A stretch of DNA of 64,000 nt. It comes from Nymphaea colorata. Taxonomy: Eukaryota; Streptophyta; Magnoliopsida; Nymphaeales; Nymphaeaceae. A program made the translations under genes and the position numbers. Positions within the stretch are counted from its first letter, which is position 1, and each line of letters starts with the position of its first letter. Under the pieces are notes generated by a model that did not search any database, was not told where the DNA came from, and saw only the letters and a program-made list of their open reading frames with translations. Where the stretch lies: contig NC_045149.1 in NCBI RefSeq assembly GCF_008831285.2, forward strand, positions 5,695,500 to 5,759,499, in the 5' to 3' direction. This document shows positions 1 to 11,429 of this stretch, piece after piece.

Positions 1-148
1 TCAACGATTGCCCAGCCTGTTTTGGATGGACATAAGAACTCTACCAAAATTAGCGTACCCATGTTACACGGATTCTTATCTCATGATAAGATTAATGACG
101 TCATTTTTTATGGTTCTCACACCTAAGGGTTTTGTATCACCTCGTGCA

Positions 149-165
149 TATATATATATATATAT
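149..165. repeat. (AT)n microsatellite
   Basis: Uninterrupted AT dinucleotide run read directly in the sequence. Confidence 0.9.
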
Positions 166-521
166 TCTCTCCTTTTAAGTCAATGGCTTGGCGTAAGAGA
201 TGATGGGCCTCCCCTGTCCGATGCCCGTGGAGTTCTGCAACAGGGTGTGCGGACATCGGCTCCCCTGCACAGCTCTGGCAATGCATGCCAGCAAGGCTCC
301 TGGACAGCGGACCAAATTTGCGGTGGGGAGGGCTACTTAGGAAGGAAGGGGGGGGGGGATGGAGGGAAAGCGATGAGATCCCCCTTTGAAAACTGCAGGA
401 TATCAGGCTTTGCCCTTTTTGGTCGTTGTCTTTTTTTTTTTTTTTCACAAGGGGAGATAAATATAAAAGGAGATAGAAAACTGGGGGGAATGCATTGTCC
501 CTTACTGCTGCGCAAATCAAA

Positions 522-526
<5 letters not shown>

Positions 527-554
<28 letters not shown>
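527..554. repeat. (CT)n microsatellite
   Basis: Uninterrupted CT dinucleotide run. It creates the Ser/Leu or Arg/Glu repeats of the open frames around it. Confidence 0.9.
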
Positions 555-557
<3 letters not shown>

Positions 558-1318
558 TCCTTCCTTCGATAATTGCTCCATTTATCCTAAATCTATCGAG
601 ATGAAATACAACATCCAGCCATATAGCATGATGCCTACAAAATATATTTCCTTTCATGAATTTAATCATATAAGCAAGACTAATGTCATGTTGGTACAAG
701 TGAGCCTTTCCGGCAACTAAATGAAACTCAGCCATCCCATCATCATAATAATCAGGCATAGATAGCAGTCTCACTCTCTCTCCCATTACAAGATTATGGA
801 TCCCTTTCTTGTGTGATTGTTTTTTACAAGGATAACCACGAAGGGGTCCTCAAGCGGATTGATACAATGGGATAAAGTAAGAGTTGGCAGGCCACCAGTC
901 ACTGCTTCAAATTCATGCTGTCCTGTAAACAAGGGGCAAACCAACTTGAAGCGTGGTAAGGGAAGCATTTTGAGGCACTCAAGCTAAACGAAAATCTATG
1001 AAAATATGAAATAAAAATCTACCAAATTCATTTTATACAAATAGGGTCTTCCAAGCCCATAAAGCTCCATTGAAATCTGACTTACACATGTGATTTACAT
1101 TATTATTTTTAAGTCAAAGACAATACAAAATGTATTAAAATATCAAGTAAAGAAAAAGAAACGAAAGTCATTTATTTAAGTAGGGTCTTACGAGCCGAAA
1201 AAGCTAGAATACAAAATTCAATTTGTACGTGTGATCTTCATGAGCTTCTTTAGTATTGTAAATTTGAACATTTTGTCTCCATCTTTACAGTAGTAAGGCA
1301 TCATCAACAGTGGCATAG

Positions 1319-1323
<5 letters not shown>

Positions 1324-1387
<64 letters not shown>
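1324..1387. repeat. Compound (TA)n-(GA)n microsatellite
   Basis: About 17 TA units pass directly into about 15 GA units. Compound repeats of this kind are common in plant intergenic DNA and often length-polymorphic. Confidence 0.9.
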
Positions 1388-1391
<4 letters not shown>

Positions 1392-1793
1392 TGATCTGAA
1401 AGCCTCTGGCCACCTTGAGCTCTGTTATGCCAGATGCAATGTATCTCGTAGTACGGGAGAATTTTTCCCCGTTTAAACCCAAACGAATAAATCCACAAAT
1501 CCTATATATGTATGTGCAAAAACCATGTTCATTAATTATAAGCTCTTTTAGTCAATAATCGATCATTTTTATATAAAACGATATGTGTAATTTTTTTAAA
1601 AATATTAGTCACAGTTACAAATTTTATTGTAAAAAAACTTACTCCATGTATGGCGCTTTATGGACCATCAATCATATTGATTTATATAATTAGTCTATGT
1701 AGTTTTCTATAATTTGCTCATTTTATAATTTTATATATATACTGAACATTCGAAAATCATACATCAAATTAAAAACCATCCATGTGAAAGCAG

Positions 1794-2215
1794 ATGGATG
1801 GCTCACATTTAATTTTTTTTCATCTACCTTCACCACCGGCGGCACCTCTACCCACCGCCACTAGCGGTCACGATAGAGAAGGGGAGCCGCCGGCCCTCCC
1901 CATCTCCACCCAAGATCGTGGGTGGAGGTCCCCCCGACGCCCTCTCCACATATCATCGATGGGTGGAGGGGCGACTTCCACCAGACGATGCGTGGGGGGT
2001 GGGTGTGCATCCCAACCATCGTCGGCTTGTCAACCACCCGACAGTGGGTGGTAGGCGACGGGGACGGCCGCCGTCCCTGCTCTTGCCGTCACCGGCGAGC
2101 TCATCGGGCGGCAGGCCACCAGAGAAGAAGCAGAAGGGGGAGAGGGAGGAAGAGAGATGAGAGAGAAAGATGAGGATGAATCTCAACCACCCGATCAGAT
2201 TGAACGGTTGAGATT
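1794..2215. other. GC-rich patch ending in a short hairpin
   Basis: A locally GC-rich block (about 1840-2150) in AT-rich surroundings keeps three plus frames and one minus frame open for 60-86 codons. The frames overlap and none resembles a known domain, so base composition is the simplest explanation. At 2179..2188 and 2206..2215 the ten bases AATCTCAACC and GGTTGAGATT form a perfect inverted repeat around a 17-base loop. It could be the remains of a captured gene fragment or the edge of a small transposon; neither is shown. Confidence 0.35.
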
Positions 2216-2289
2216 TGATTGCCTAAGGAAAATGTCAATGTCATCAATTAGTGTATATATATACATATAGTCATGCTTGTTAGTTTTTT

Positions 2290-2292
<3 letters not shown>

Positions 2293-2320
<28 letters not shown>
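2293..2320. repeat. (AT)n microsatellite
   Basis: Uninterrupted AT run read directly in the sequence. Confidence 0.9.
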
Positions 2321-2323
<3 letters not shown>

Positions 2324-2600
2324 CCTCATGGCTCTTGCCCAAATTATGAACAAAAATATGTCCAAGCAATTAAGTCCAGACATCCTCAAACGCTCACAGA
2401 CCTTGTGGACATCATCCTCTCGAGGAAGGCCCGCTAGTGGCAGACTTGGACAATAATACCTTGACCGGCGAAGAATTTTTTTTTTTTTTTAAATTAAGGG
2501 TGAGTAGTTCATTCCATCGTTCCTAAGAGAGGCTACTGGCTTCTTTGCCCGTCTCTTTGGGTTCACATAGCATGTTTCAGGATCTTTTGCTATCTAAAGA

Positions 2601-2703
2601 AATAGCGTATTGATACGTGACAGTGACCACTCCAGGATTCGAATACGAGTTAAATAGCGTATTGATACGTGACAGTGACCACTCCAGGATTCGAATACGA
2701 GTT
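2601..2703 (+). repeat. 52-bp tandem duplication
   Basis: The unit starting AATAGCGTATTGATACG at 2601 is repeated from 2653 with essentially no change, giving two head-to-tail copies. It lies just before the LINE remnant. The near-identity of the copies suggests a recent local duplication. Confidence 0.85.
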
Positions 2704-2819
2704 CTTATACGAGGTGGACCATATTATCACCAAATACGCTACCACTCCTCGGGATAAACTGGCAAAGAAGTTAAAATAACAGTTTTTGATTGCCATAGTG
2801 AAAAAGCACGAGGGCTAAA

Positions 2820-4970
2820 CCAATTTCCTGAGGTTTTTTATAAAAAGTATTGGGACATTATAGGCTTGATGTGACTAAGGCCATCCAACAGTTTTTCACT
2901 TCTGGTAAATTGGTTCCGAAAGTAAATCAAACTCCTTGTTCTCATTCCGAAGTCAGCAGATGGATCATTCCTTCAGGACTATCTGCCTATTTATCTTTGT
3001 AATCCCTTTATATAAATTCATTACCAAAGTTATTGTTATTAACAGGTTGCAACCTGTCATGATGAAGATTGTTTCTCATCTTGAGGGTGCTTTTGTAGGG
3101 TCATCCACGATAACATCATCCTTACACATGAGCTTATTCATTCTCTTGCCAAAAATCGAGGTGCTAGCGTGTGTTTGAAGCTAGATCATTCAAAAGCTTA
3201 TGATTGGCTCAGTAGGAACTTTCTCCTTTCCAGCTTGCACCATTTGAGCTTTTTAGATGATTGGATTAGGTCTATTATGTCTTGTATCCCTCTAGTGGAC
3301 CTACCTATTGTGGTTAATGGGAGAATGAGAGACTATTTCCCCATTAGGAGAGGGTTATGGCAAGGGGATCCACTCTCTCCCTACCTGTTTGTTCTTGTTA
3401 TGGAGGTGTTCTTAAGGCGAATCCAAGCAAGTGCTGTTCTTAACCATTTTATAGTTCCTTGGGCACCCCGAGGCTGGGATTCTCCTCATGCTTTACTCTT
3501 TGCTGATGATATCTTATTTTTTTTTGTAAAGGAGAAAGGAGAAGGTAGGCGTGTTAGTGAATGGGCAGAAGTCTACTATCTTCCTATTCCAAATGACTCA
3601 GAGGAAATTGGACTCTTCCTAATCAGCATTTGGGCCTCCCCTTATTTATAGGAAAGTTTGAGGAGGAATTTCGCGAAGACCTACTTCACAATATCCAAAA
3701 GAAGACAGCTGCTTGGAAGAGCAAAACCCTCGCCTATGATGGGAGGGTTTGTATTATTAAGCACACAATCATCTACACTAGGCGAATACCTGATAGCATT
3801 GTGAGGAACATCGAAGGCATTCTGTTTTCCTTTTTGTGCATGGAGCTTCAGGGAAGAGGCTTCACCTTCTCTCATCGAGGGCCATTAGTACAACTTATGA
3901 TGAAGGTAGAGTAAACTTAAAAAACTTGACAGAACTCAATAAAAGCAAGTCTGGCTGCTTTTGCAGCTCGAATCAGGTTGTCAGATCGTTTGTGCAGTCA
4001 ATTTCTTCATAGAAAATACCTCCATCATAGAAGTATGTGGACTTATTGCAGCAAGAGCACAACTCAACTATTTGAAAATGCATTATTTGGAGCTGACAAG
4101 CATTAGAGATAGAGTGAAGTGGACGGTTAAGGATGGCAAAGAAGGCTGGACCGAGCCTTGGAATGAGGATTTATTTATGAACAAAATTGGGATTGCAGAT
4201 TATGGACAAATAGTTAAGAAGACTAGGTGGAGTGTAGAGGAAGCAATTAATGCAATTCAGCATAAGAGTTGGGGAAGTTTCTTAGCATCTAATTTGTTCT
4301 AATCTGTTTCTTGCAGGTGTGGTTTCTCCAATTTGGTGTGATAACATTTCCAAATCTTTTTCTTTGGGAGATATTTGGGAGAATGTAAGGGTCCAACATC
4401 AATCTAAATCATACTACAACTTCATTTGGTCACTCTTGGTATGTCTTACTAGCAATGGAAGGAAGATTACTAACACAAGCTCGCGTTCACAGGTCTAGCT
4501 TCCCGCTGTGTTCTATGTTAATTGCATGAGGAGACTATTGAACATCTTTTTTTCAGCTGTCTGTATGCTTCAAATCTTTGGGGAAGTATAACTGGAAAGT
4601 TTGGTGTGGCCTGTGTACCACATACTTCTCTCTTAGACGAAGTCCTGTGGTGGACAAGTGTGAACGTTCAACCCAAATGGTTACTTCGTTGTTGAAAGCA
4701 CACTTTTGGAGTGGTTATATAGACTGTGTGGACTTCGAGAAATAAGGCCTGCATCTAGAAGATGAACTATCTCTGGCTCATCTGGAAGAATTGTGGGGAG
4801 AATTATTTCAAAATTGATGGGGAAAGACATACAATCTGCAGAAAAAACGTTTGGCCGAACACAAGTTTACTTACCTCCATCCCTAGATGTTTGCACCAAG
4901 GGCGTGATGTAGTTGAGATCAATGTTCTTAAAGTTCAAACAGGTTTGCTATTTAAAACTGCATAATTAGC
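2820..4970 (+). pseudogene. L1-type LINE ORF2 reverse transcriptase remnant
   Basis: Broken pieces of a plant LINE reverse transcriptase lie in order across shifting frames. The N-terminal RT segment (FYKKYWDIIG, then TSGKLVPKVNQT) is at about 2835-2925. A segment resembling the SLCNVIYKIISKILANRL block is at 2985-3050. DHSKAYDWLS is at 3184, RRGLWQGDPLSPYLF near 3350 and the catalytic-type LLFADDILFF near 3500. The zinc-binding C-terminal region (HLFFSCLYASNLW) is near 4540. Several frameshifts and stops separate these pieces, so it cannot make a protein. The endonuclease half is absent, consistent with the 5' truncation typical of LINEs. No clear poly-A tail or target duplication was found. 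Confidence 0.85.
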
Positions 4971-5762
4971 GAAGAAAGGTAAGCATGCGATTCAGCCGGC
5001 TGGAGTCAAGGTAGATAGAGTAAGCGACAATAAGTATAACCTATTGCATATCTTTGTTGCTGAACTAATTTCGCAAACGGTTTAGGAGAACACATTTACT
5101 CGAACCTATTTTGCCTAGTCTGGGATATCTTTACCGTCTCAGCACTAACAAGACCAACTTCTTCCTGTTTTGCACCCTTCTGTGATTAGCAGCTGCAGAC
5201 TATCGAAACCCAACCCCACAGTACAAGTTTGTTCTATTCTATATCTGGGGTACCTACAAGTGAATGGCATTTTACTCGTGTGCAGGGTTTCTAGTCTCAG
5301 GGTGACAGGAGGGACAGTTCAGTCTCAGGAGTGACTGCGGTTTGTGCAAGTCCCCTTTTGTCCATATCTTTTTGTGCTTTCTTGTGTACCATTCCCTCTC
5401 CTGTCCCTCATTTTTTGTATGTACATTTATGATAATTCCCTGCCGGCTTCTTTCAGAACGTGATGATTTCTTAGATTTTCGGACCTGAACTAATTGCTAC
5501 CGGCAAGGAAAAGATCACCACATAAAGGCACGGACTGGAGTTGAGTAAGGTAACTTTCATTAGCTTGTAAGTTATACAAAAATAGTTGGAAGAAAAAATT
5601 CAAGGTGAGATATAGACATGGTAATGAATAGTGTTTGCCATTGAAAGCAAAAAAGGCAATTTAAATTTCAAATAGAATTATGTAAATTCTTCATTCCTTG
5701 GCGAATAATTCCACGAAATTTACATGTATAGATGTGCTCAGATATACGTAAAGAGGTAGGCC
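4971..5762 (-). other. Intergenic and probable SPPL1 3' UTR
   Basis: No coding similarity is visible. The part directly below 5763 is presumably transcribed as the 3' UTR of the minus-strand SPPL1 gene. No decisive polyadenylation site could be assigned. Confidence 0.4.
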
Positions 5763-5879
5763 TTAGACCTCCACTAAACGAGCCTTCTCACTTGCAATGA
5801 GCCCAGGCCCGTCCCACAGTTCTACAAGATCTCTCCTTATCCATGAAATAAATATAATCGGTCCTAATGTCGACGGCAC
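5763..5879 (-). CDS. SPPL1: SPPL1 coding exon 3 (C terminus)
   Basis: This short last exon encodes residues 334-371 and the stop codon (complement of 5763-5765). The product begins VPSTLGPIIFISW, which completes the PAL-motif membrane segment started in exon 2, and ends KARLVEV, like the C terminus of plant SPPL1 proteins. The acceptor reads TGCAG/GTG at 5880/5879 and joins phase 0 to the donor TTG/GTGAGG of exon 2. It is only 39 codons long and sits 2.9 kb from exon 2. The match was made by eye to the remembered family C terminus, and the in-frame splice supports it. Confidence 0.9.
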   Translation of the reverse strand: MPSTLGPIIFISWIRRDLVELWDGPGLIASEKARLVEV

Positions 5880-6866
5880 CTGCAATGGCATGGAAGTAAA
5901 TTTAGGAAGAGGATATCAAAATACACCATTTTAGTCAAGTGCGCAGCCGAAATCATCTAATGAACTTAGACATGTTTACCAACACCTAGGCAACACGATG
6001 AAGTCATGGCCCATGAAGTTTTACCAATATTATTATTATTATTACATGATTTCCCAAATCACATGGTCAGTGTTCTATGGTAAACTATGCAAAACAGAAC
6101 CAGAAATACGAGTTACCAAACAGGAACTTGAACCAGCCTAAACAAGGCTTCATACATACAGAGAAGGGTGGGGAGGAAGAGCATCCAACAATAGAAAATT
6201 TAACGCAGACATCAAGTAATATAGAAGAGTTGAAAAATGAAAGGTTCAAGAAGAAGCCCTTCTTCAACACTCCACCCTTCTCCCCTTTCCAAAAGGGAAA
6301 TGACCAAAAAGCAATTTCCTTAAAAGAAAAAATTACGACACAGTTATCCTAAAGAAATACAACAGTAAATTCTTGTACAAACAGCGAACAACAAATAAGA
6401 AAATCCAGGAGAGAAAGACAAAAAGATTAACACCCTTCTCCACAGGAAAAATACAACACATAATACAATCAGAAAAGGACATTTTGGGAGTAACGGAATC
6501 TAACAGTGCATAAAAGGATATACTGAAGAGGTAATTTTTCACCCGGAGAAGTAGTTAGGATGTTTGTAATGGCCAGCCAAGACGCAAGAAGCAAGCCATT
6601 CAAACCCAATGAAACTACTACCACAAATGAAGCTACAAAGATTTTCCTCTACGCAATGCCAGAATTAAAACATATACTAAAGAAATGGTACCAAATTAGT
6701 AACTTTAGGAAATAAGGTTTAATAAAACACCTCTGAATTTATGTTGAAAATGTCAAATTATTTTCTCTTAGTTTGTCTGTGCTTATAGCCATCCATATGA
6801 GTTGAAAGTAAAGTTACAGTCATGCAAACAAAAGTACATCAACTACAAAAAAGGTCACCATGAGCC

Positions 6867-6870
<4 letters not shown>

Positions 6871-6900
<30 letters not shown>
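6871..6900. repeat. (GA)n microsatellite in SPPL1 intron
   Basis: Uninterrupted GA run of 15 units. Confidence 0.9.
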
Positions 6901-6903
<3 letters not shown>

Positions 6904-7524
6904 GGGTGGTGGACATTTAAATCTGGACCAGGACCATCAAATAAGGAAAACTTTATAAAAACAGGCCTAATAAATAGTAGTATAACAAAAGGATGCCGAA
7001 GTACTAGAACTTTACATTAACTGCCAACATTAGAAAGTTATTTTCAAACACCCGCTTCCAATCACCACCATTACCTTAATTTTGGTCTACTAAGGGTTAG
7101 TGAAAGGCAATGACTAGATCATCGTTCTTAAGCCTCAAATACAGAAGAAAAACAGGGCAAAAAAAAACAAACCAACACCATTCGCAATGAAGACCACTTA
7201 AGGACATCCTCCTCATTGTCTTTCTGCTCTTTGTAGAGTTTTTTCCTCTATCTAGATTTAACTGTCGTCCTAAATATATTGCCTTTGTTACTGTGACAGA
7301 CACAGAAACTGCAGAAAAAAGCAACTTTTTTAACAACAAAATCTAAAGAACCCAAATCCAAGACTGCCTTCTAAAATTGAAAAGAAAAAAACCAACACAT
7401 AAATAATGGTGTTTCTAGTTCAAAACTTCAAAAAAATGGGATTGTAAGATTTCAAATCAATAAGACCGCTCAACAAAAAACAGAGAAAAAATGCTTAAAA
7501 GAAGACCATTAAGCAGACTGATTA

Positions 7525-7528
<4 letters not shown>

Positions 7529-7555
<27 letters not shown>
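7529..7555. repeat. (GA)n microsatellite in SPPL1 intron
   Basis: Uninterrupted GA run of about 13 units. Confidence 0.9.
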
Positions 7556-8821
7556 GTCGCTGATAAAGACAAACATATATTCTGGTTGGAACTGAGGAGG
7601 AGACACAGGAGATGTCCAATGTAACAGTGAGCACAGAAAATGAATATCCTTTGATTTCTTTGGGTAGAGCAATAATTTTCCTTTACAACTTAATGGCTTG
7701 TATTGTCTGTTAATAAAAAGGGACTTTGCATATTTTCTTCAACCAACCACCTAATGAAAAATCTTGAACTTTTTTGTTATGTGACCATTTCTTAGCCCAT
7801 GCTCTCGTAACTTTTTCAGCAGATAAGACCTTGAAACATACACTCATGAATTCTAATGTTGATCCCAAACTAAAAGATTATTCCTTTAGCTACTGCAAGA
7901 TGCATTCTTAATGCCTGGCCAAAAAAAAAATACAATGACAAGTGCATGGGCTGATAAGAAAACATAAATCCCGAGAGCCTTCCATTGATTAATCACTTGG
8001 CAAGCAGATGATTTGACCAGGACTGATGGTACTCATGATAAAGGGTTGACATTCATAAAACGAATTAGCATTTACAGCTTGGGGAACACCTAATAGAAGA
8101 AGAATTATTCCTTGCTCATTATCACTGACCCCACAAAAGATTGTTCAATATAAATGATGTATCCCAAGTACAATGTCTCGGGTGTCACCTGACTTTTCTG
8201 GAACTGGAAGCTGTCTTGATGAATTAATCATACAAATGAATTCGGAATGACCAAAATCATAAGACTAAAAGAACCACAAAAATCTGCCATGGATTTGAAG
8301 AACAATCACCATTATATTCTCACACAGTCCAATTGGTGCCTGAGGAATATGTTGGAGAGTACTGCATCTTCTTATAGCAGACTGTAAATGACTGGCTGGC
8401 CAGATGGTTGTGGTGTCAATAATCTGTGCATGAAGTTTGTTGGATCTCATGTAAATCTTATTCTATAGAATGAGTTTAATTAACAGTCTTAGAATTGTTG
8501 ACTCCTAAACTGAACCAACACATTGGATTTCACGATTTATTTTGTAAATCCTATAGTTTTTGACATTTTGAGTTCATCTTTATGGTTGGTTTCATAAAAC
8601 ACTTGAAGTCTCTGGAAAAGCCAGACACCACCCTGGATTTCATTTCTGGAAAATGACCCTGAGAATATCCACAAACTGAGCTCCTTGTGCTTTAAAATTT
8701 CAATTCAACCCCTCTAAACCCTTAAGAGCAAATCCAGAAATATGAGCAGCTACCTTGCTTTTTTGTTATATGCAACAGTATATCAGGTAAACATGTAACC
8801 AAAGAGGGCAATAAACCTCAC

Positions 8822-9022
8822 CAAATAAAGGAGTGCAGGCTGGGGAGACCTAGTCAAAATTCCGGCAGCCAAAGCACTGATAAGTCCAATTGCATACCCA
8901 GAAAGAGCATACCATATGTACTTCGGACCTTTGGCAGTACTGGTTTCTACAAGATTACCAGAATCCCTGGTTTTGCGGTGATCAAAACAGAGAACCAAAG
9001 CTAAAAGCATGCCTGGAATAGC
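8822..9022 (-). CDS. SPPL1: SPPL1 coding exon 2
   Basis: This 201-bp, phase 0-0 exon encodes residues 267-333. It starts AIPGMLLALVLCFDHR, the segment that directly follows the GLGD catalytic motif in plant SPPL1, and ends with QPALLYL (residues 327-333). That holds the PAL motif that shapes the active site of GxGD intramembrane proteases. The acceptor is CCACAG/GCT at 9023/9022 and the donor TTG/GTGAGG at 8822/8821. The middle holds a charged loop (DHRKTRDSGNL) and another hydrophobic helix (YALSGYAIGLISALAAG). Confidence 0.95.
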
Positions 9023-10623
9023 CTGTGGAAGGGCAGAAGAACAGATTCAGAAATTTATGAAAAAAATGCTGAAGCAAAGAACTTAGGAGCAATTAAAACC
9101 TTCCTTATTAAAATGAATAACAGAAACAATCGGAAACACATATATATATATGCCCCATAGTGCCACAAAAGAGGCAAGCCTTTCCAGCTCTTTTCAGCAT
9201 CTACCCATGAACAGATATGCTTAAGGTAAACTAAAATCACCACATTGCACAAAATTTCATACCTCATTAACGAGGTAATAAAAAAGGTAAGTATTCTTCT
9301 TTGTTTTGTGCAACAAAACAAATATATAATGGTCCATTGAATCAAGCAGATTATCAGAAAACCAATTTTGTTGGCCTGGACAGAGAAGAACACAAATAAA
9401 ATAATGAACATGCATTTCTGCAAGGTTGAGGACTGCCCATAAAAGAAAGTAGGCTGCAATGGATAAAAAAAGTCTGATCTCCTACAGATACCATATGTAC
9501 ATACTTCTAAGATGCACAGGCTAGAATCTCAAAAGGAAAGAAAAAAACAGAAAAAGCATGAAACAACCAAACAGTGAGAACATTTGATGCAGGGAAAGGG
9601 CTAGCAGGGGACAACCCACCCCCCCACCCCCAAACACACACACACACACACACAAAAAACACCATGCAAACATTAAAATTTACTATACAAATTTTAAAAA
9701 CTTTCATTTCTCCCCGGTGAAAATTTTGGGGACCGTATAATGGCCCTGCTAGGAAAAAATCCTCGCTCTGCCACTGATTTGGTGCAGTTGGCAGATGGGA
9801 TCATCATCTGGACACTACGTTGTTGCCATTGGAGACTACGCACTGTCTCTCAAGAACCATACTCTTATAAATTGAACAAACCATCAAGGAGAGTTCTCCA
9901 CTTCTCCTGCAGTGTTTTGTGCATTTTGTGAGAGCATGATATTCGGGAGGCAGCTTTTTGTGACTCGTCTTTAACTGAATTTTGTGAGCATTGTTCAAAA
10001 AATTCTTGTATGTATTGCATTGTCCAACAGTTAAAGTATCTATCTCTACACCATATTCCCACAGTCCTACAGCTTCAAGGAAATAGAAACTTCAAGAAGA
10101 TCTTCCAATATATAATCATGCATGATGGGAAATTATTGAAGAGTGCTTTTCTTGATTGAAAATTTGAAACAAACAGTTGCTATTGTATCTCTTGATTAAT
10201 GTAAGTAATTACTTATGAAATCATGGTACTAAAGAGTTTTTAGATGTCAGTCCTTTATCAATGACTGGCTATGTTTTATAAGTTAAGAGCATACAAAATG
10301 ATATACAAGTCAATGACACTATATACATAGAAAAATATAAGGGAAAAGAATGATATTGTTCCACATTTCAAATTTCCTAGTGCAGAAAATTACCCAGCTT
10401 AAAATCTGAAATCATCACTAGACACATAATCCAAGAGACTCATTTTGATGCAAAGTATAAGGATAAACAAGTCAAACATGTCAGAGACTCAGAATCATGA
10501 TAAGTTTCACATGCAGTCACAACAATGTGCCGATATTTTAAAGTTTTAAACTCCATGGTACCATGGAACATAAACATTTGAAACACCAAATATCTCATAA
10601 AAGTGGAAGAGCAAGAGATGCAC
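9023..10623 (-). other. SPPL1: SPPL1 intron between coding exons 1 and 2
   Basis: A 1.6-kb intron from the donor ATG/GTGCAT (after 10624) to the CCACAG acceptor. It is AT-rich and holds a CA repeat at 9634-9654 beside a C-rich run. The open frames inside it are not recognisable proteins. Confidence 0.85.
9634..9654. repeat. (CA)n microsatellite in SPPL1 intron
   Basis: Short uninterrupted CA run next to a C-rich tract. Confidence 0.85.
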
Positions 10624-11421
10624 CATGTCACCAAGACCAAGCATCATGAACTCCATCGCACTGCTACCAGGAACTATTCCACCCATCAAGTTCCTAGGGA
10701 AAACAATTTTGACAGGCATCTCCAGTTTCTTGGCTATCAACTGCAGTCCTGGTAAACTTAAACTATCTGCAACTGTATGAACAGGGTTTGAGGCTTGCTG
10801 AGTTGCAACAGAGACCATGACGTTTGCCCCAAAAAACATCTCAGAAAAAAATACCCAGAAAATGTCATAAACAAAGAGACAGACAAGAAGCAAAACACAA
10901 ACTTTGATGTTAGGCAACCTAACGTGGCTGACAAAAGCAATGCATATTGAAATGCCCAAGACGTTGTTCAGTAGCCAGTGTCCAGAAATGAGCCAAGCAA
11001 TAACTATACCCACGCTCACTAAGACAAGTAGCCCTTGGGTTCTGGTAAAAGAACGTGAACAGCAACGGGATATGAAAGGGTCCACCAGTCCAAACTGTGA
11101 CTTGAGATACAATGCATATGGTGACAGGCAAAAGAAAAGTGAGGCAGAAGAAGCAATTGCAGTGAACGCTGTAACCAAATGTGAAACTGAAGAGAAGAGG
11201 TAAAACATCAACAATAGGCTGCATGAACTAGCAAGTGGAATCATGAGTGCTTGTGATTTGTCCAACGTAACTGAGGCCTCAGAAAAGTCACGGTTTCTCT
11301 CCATTTCCTTTCCATAAGTCAGTGCACGTTGAGCAGAGGCAAATGCAACAAGCACGGCTGTAACCACAAGTGCTATTGAAGCTGGTTCTAAGAGATATGC
11401 TAGCTTCCAAACAGGCTCCAT
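10624..11421 (-). CDS. SPPL1: Signal peptide peptidase-like 1, coding exon 1
   Basis: This exon encodes residues 1-266 of a GxGD aspartyl intramembrane protease that cleaves transmembrane segments within the endomembrane system. It starts MEPVWKLAYLLEPAS, very close to plant SPPL1. SQALMIPLASSCSLLLMFYLF (about 56-76) and further hydrophobic helices follow. Both catalytic aspartates of the family are present: Y185-D186 in LFVYDIFWV and D265 in LGLGD at the exon end. The long lumenal protease-associated N-terminal domain of SPPL2-type proteins is absent, which fits SPPL1. The donor is ATG/GTGCAT at 10624. Joined to exons 2 and 3 it gives 371 aa, the usual family length, with no frame damage. 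The natural substrate cannot be told from sequence. Confidence 0.96.
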
Positions 11422-11429
11422 GGTTCTAA

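Larger units (their letters stand above)
1..2600. other. Intergenic, microsatellite-rich, no gene seen
   Basis: No reading frame here resembles a known protein. The open frames overlap poly-G, poly-T, CT and AT runs, which keep frames open by chance. The stretch holds several microsatellites and one GC-rich patch, listed separately. The rest is AT-rich DNA with no recognisable coding or RNA gene. Confidence 0.6.
5880..8821 (-). other. SPPL1: SPPL1 intron between coding exons 2 and 3
   Basis: A 2.94-kb intron bounded by GTGAGG (donor, complement of 8821 downward) and TGCAG (acceptor, ending at 5880). It contains GA microsatellites and AT-rich sequence. The open frames inside it show no similarity to known proteins and no transposon domain was recognised. 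Confidence 0.85.

Noticed and set aside
333-786. Open frames around 0.3-0.8 kb
   Set aside because: Kept open by CT, poly-T and poly-G runs; no similarity to known proteins.
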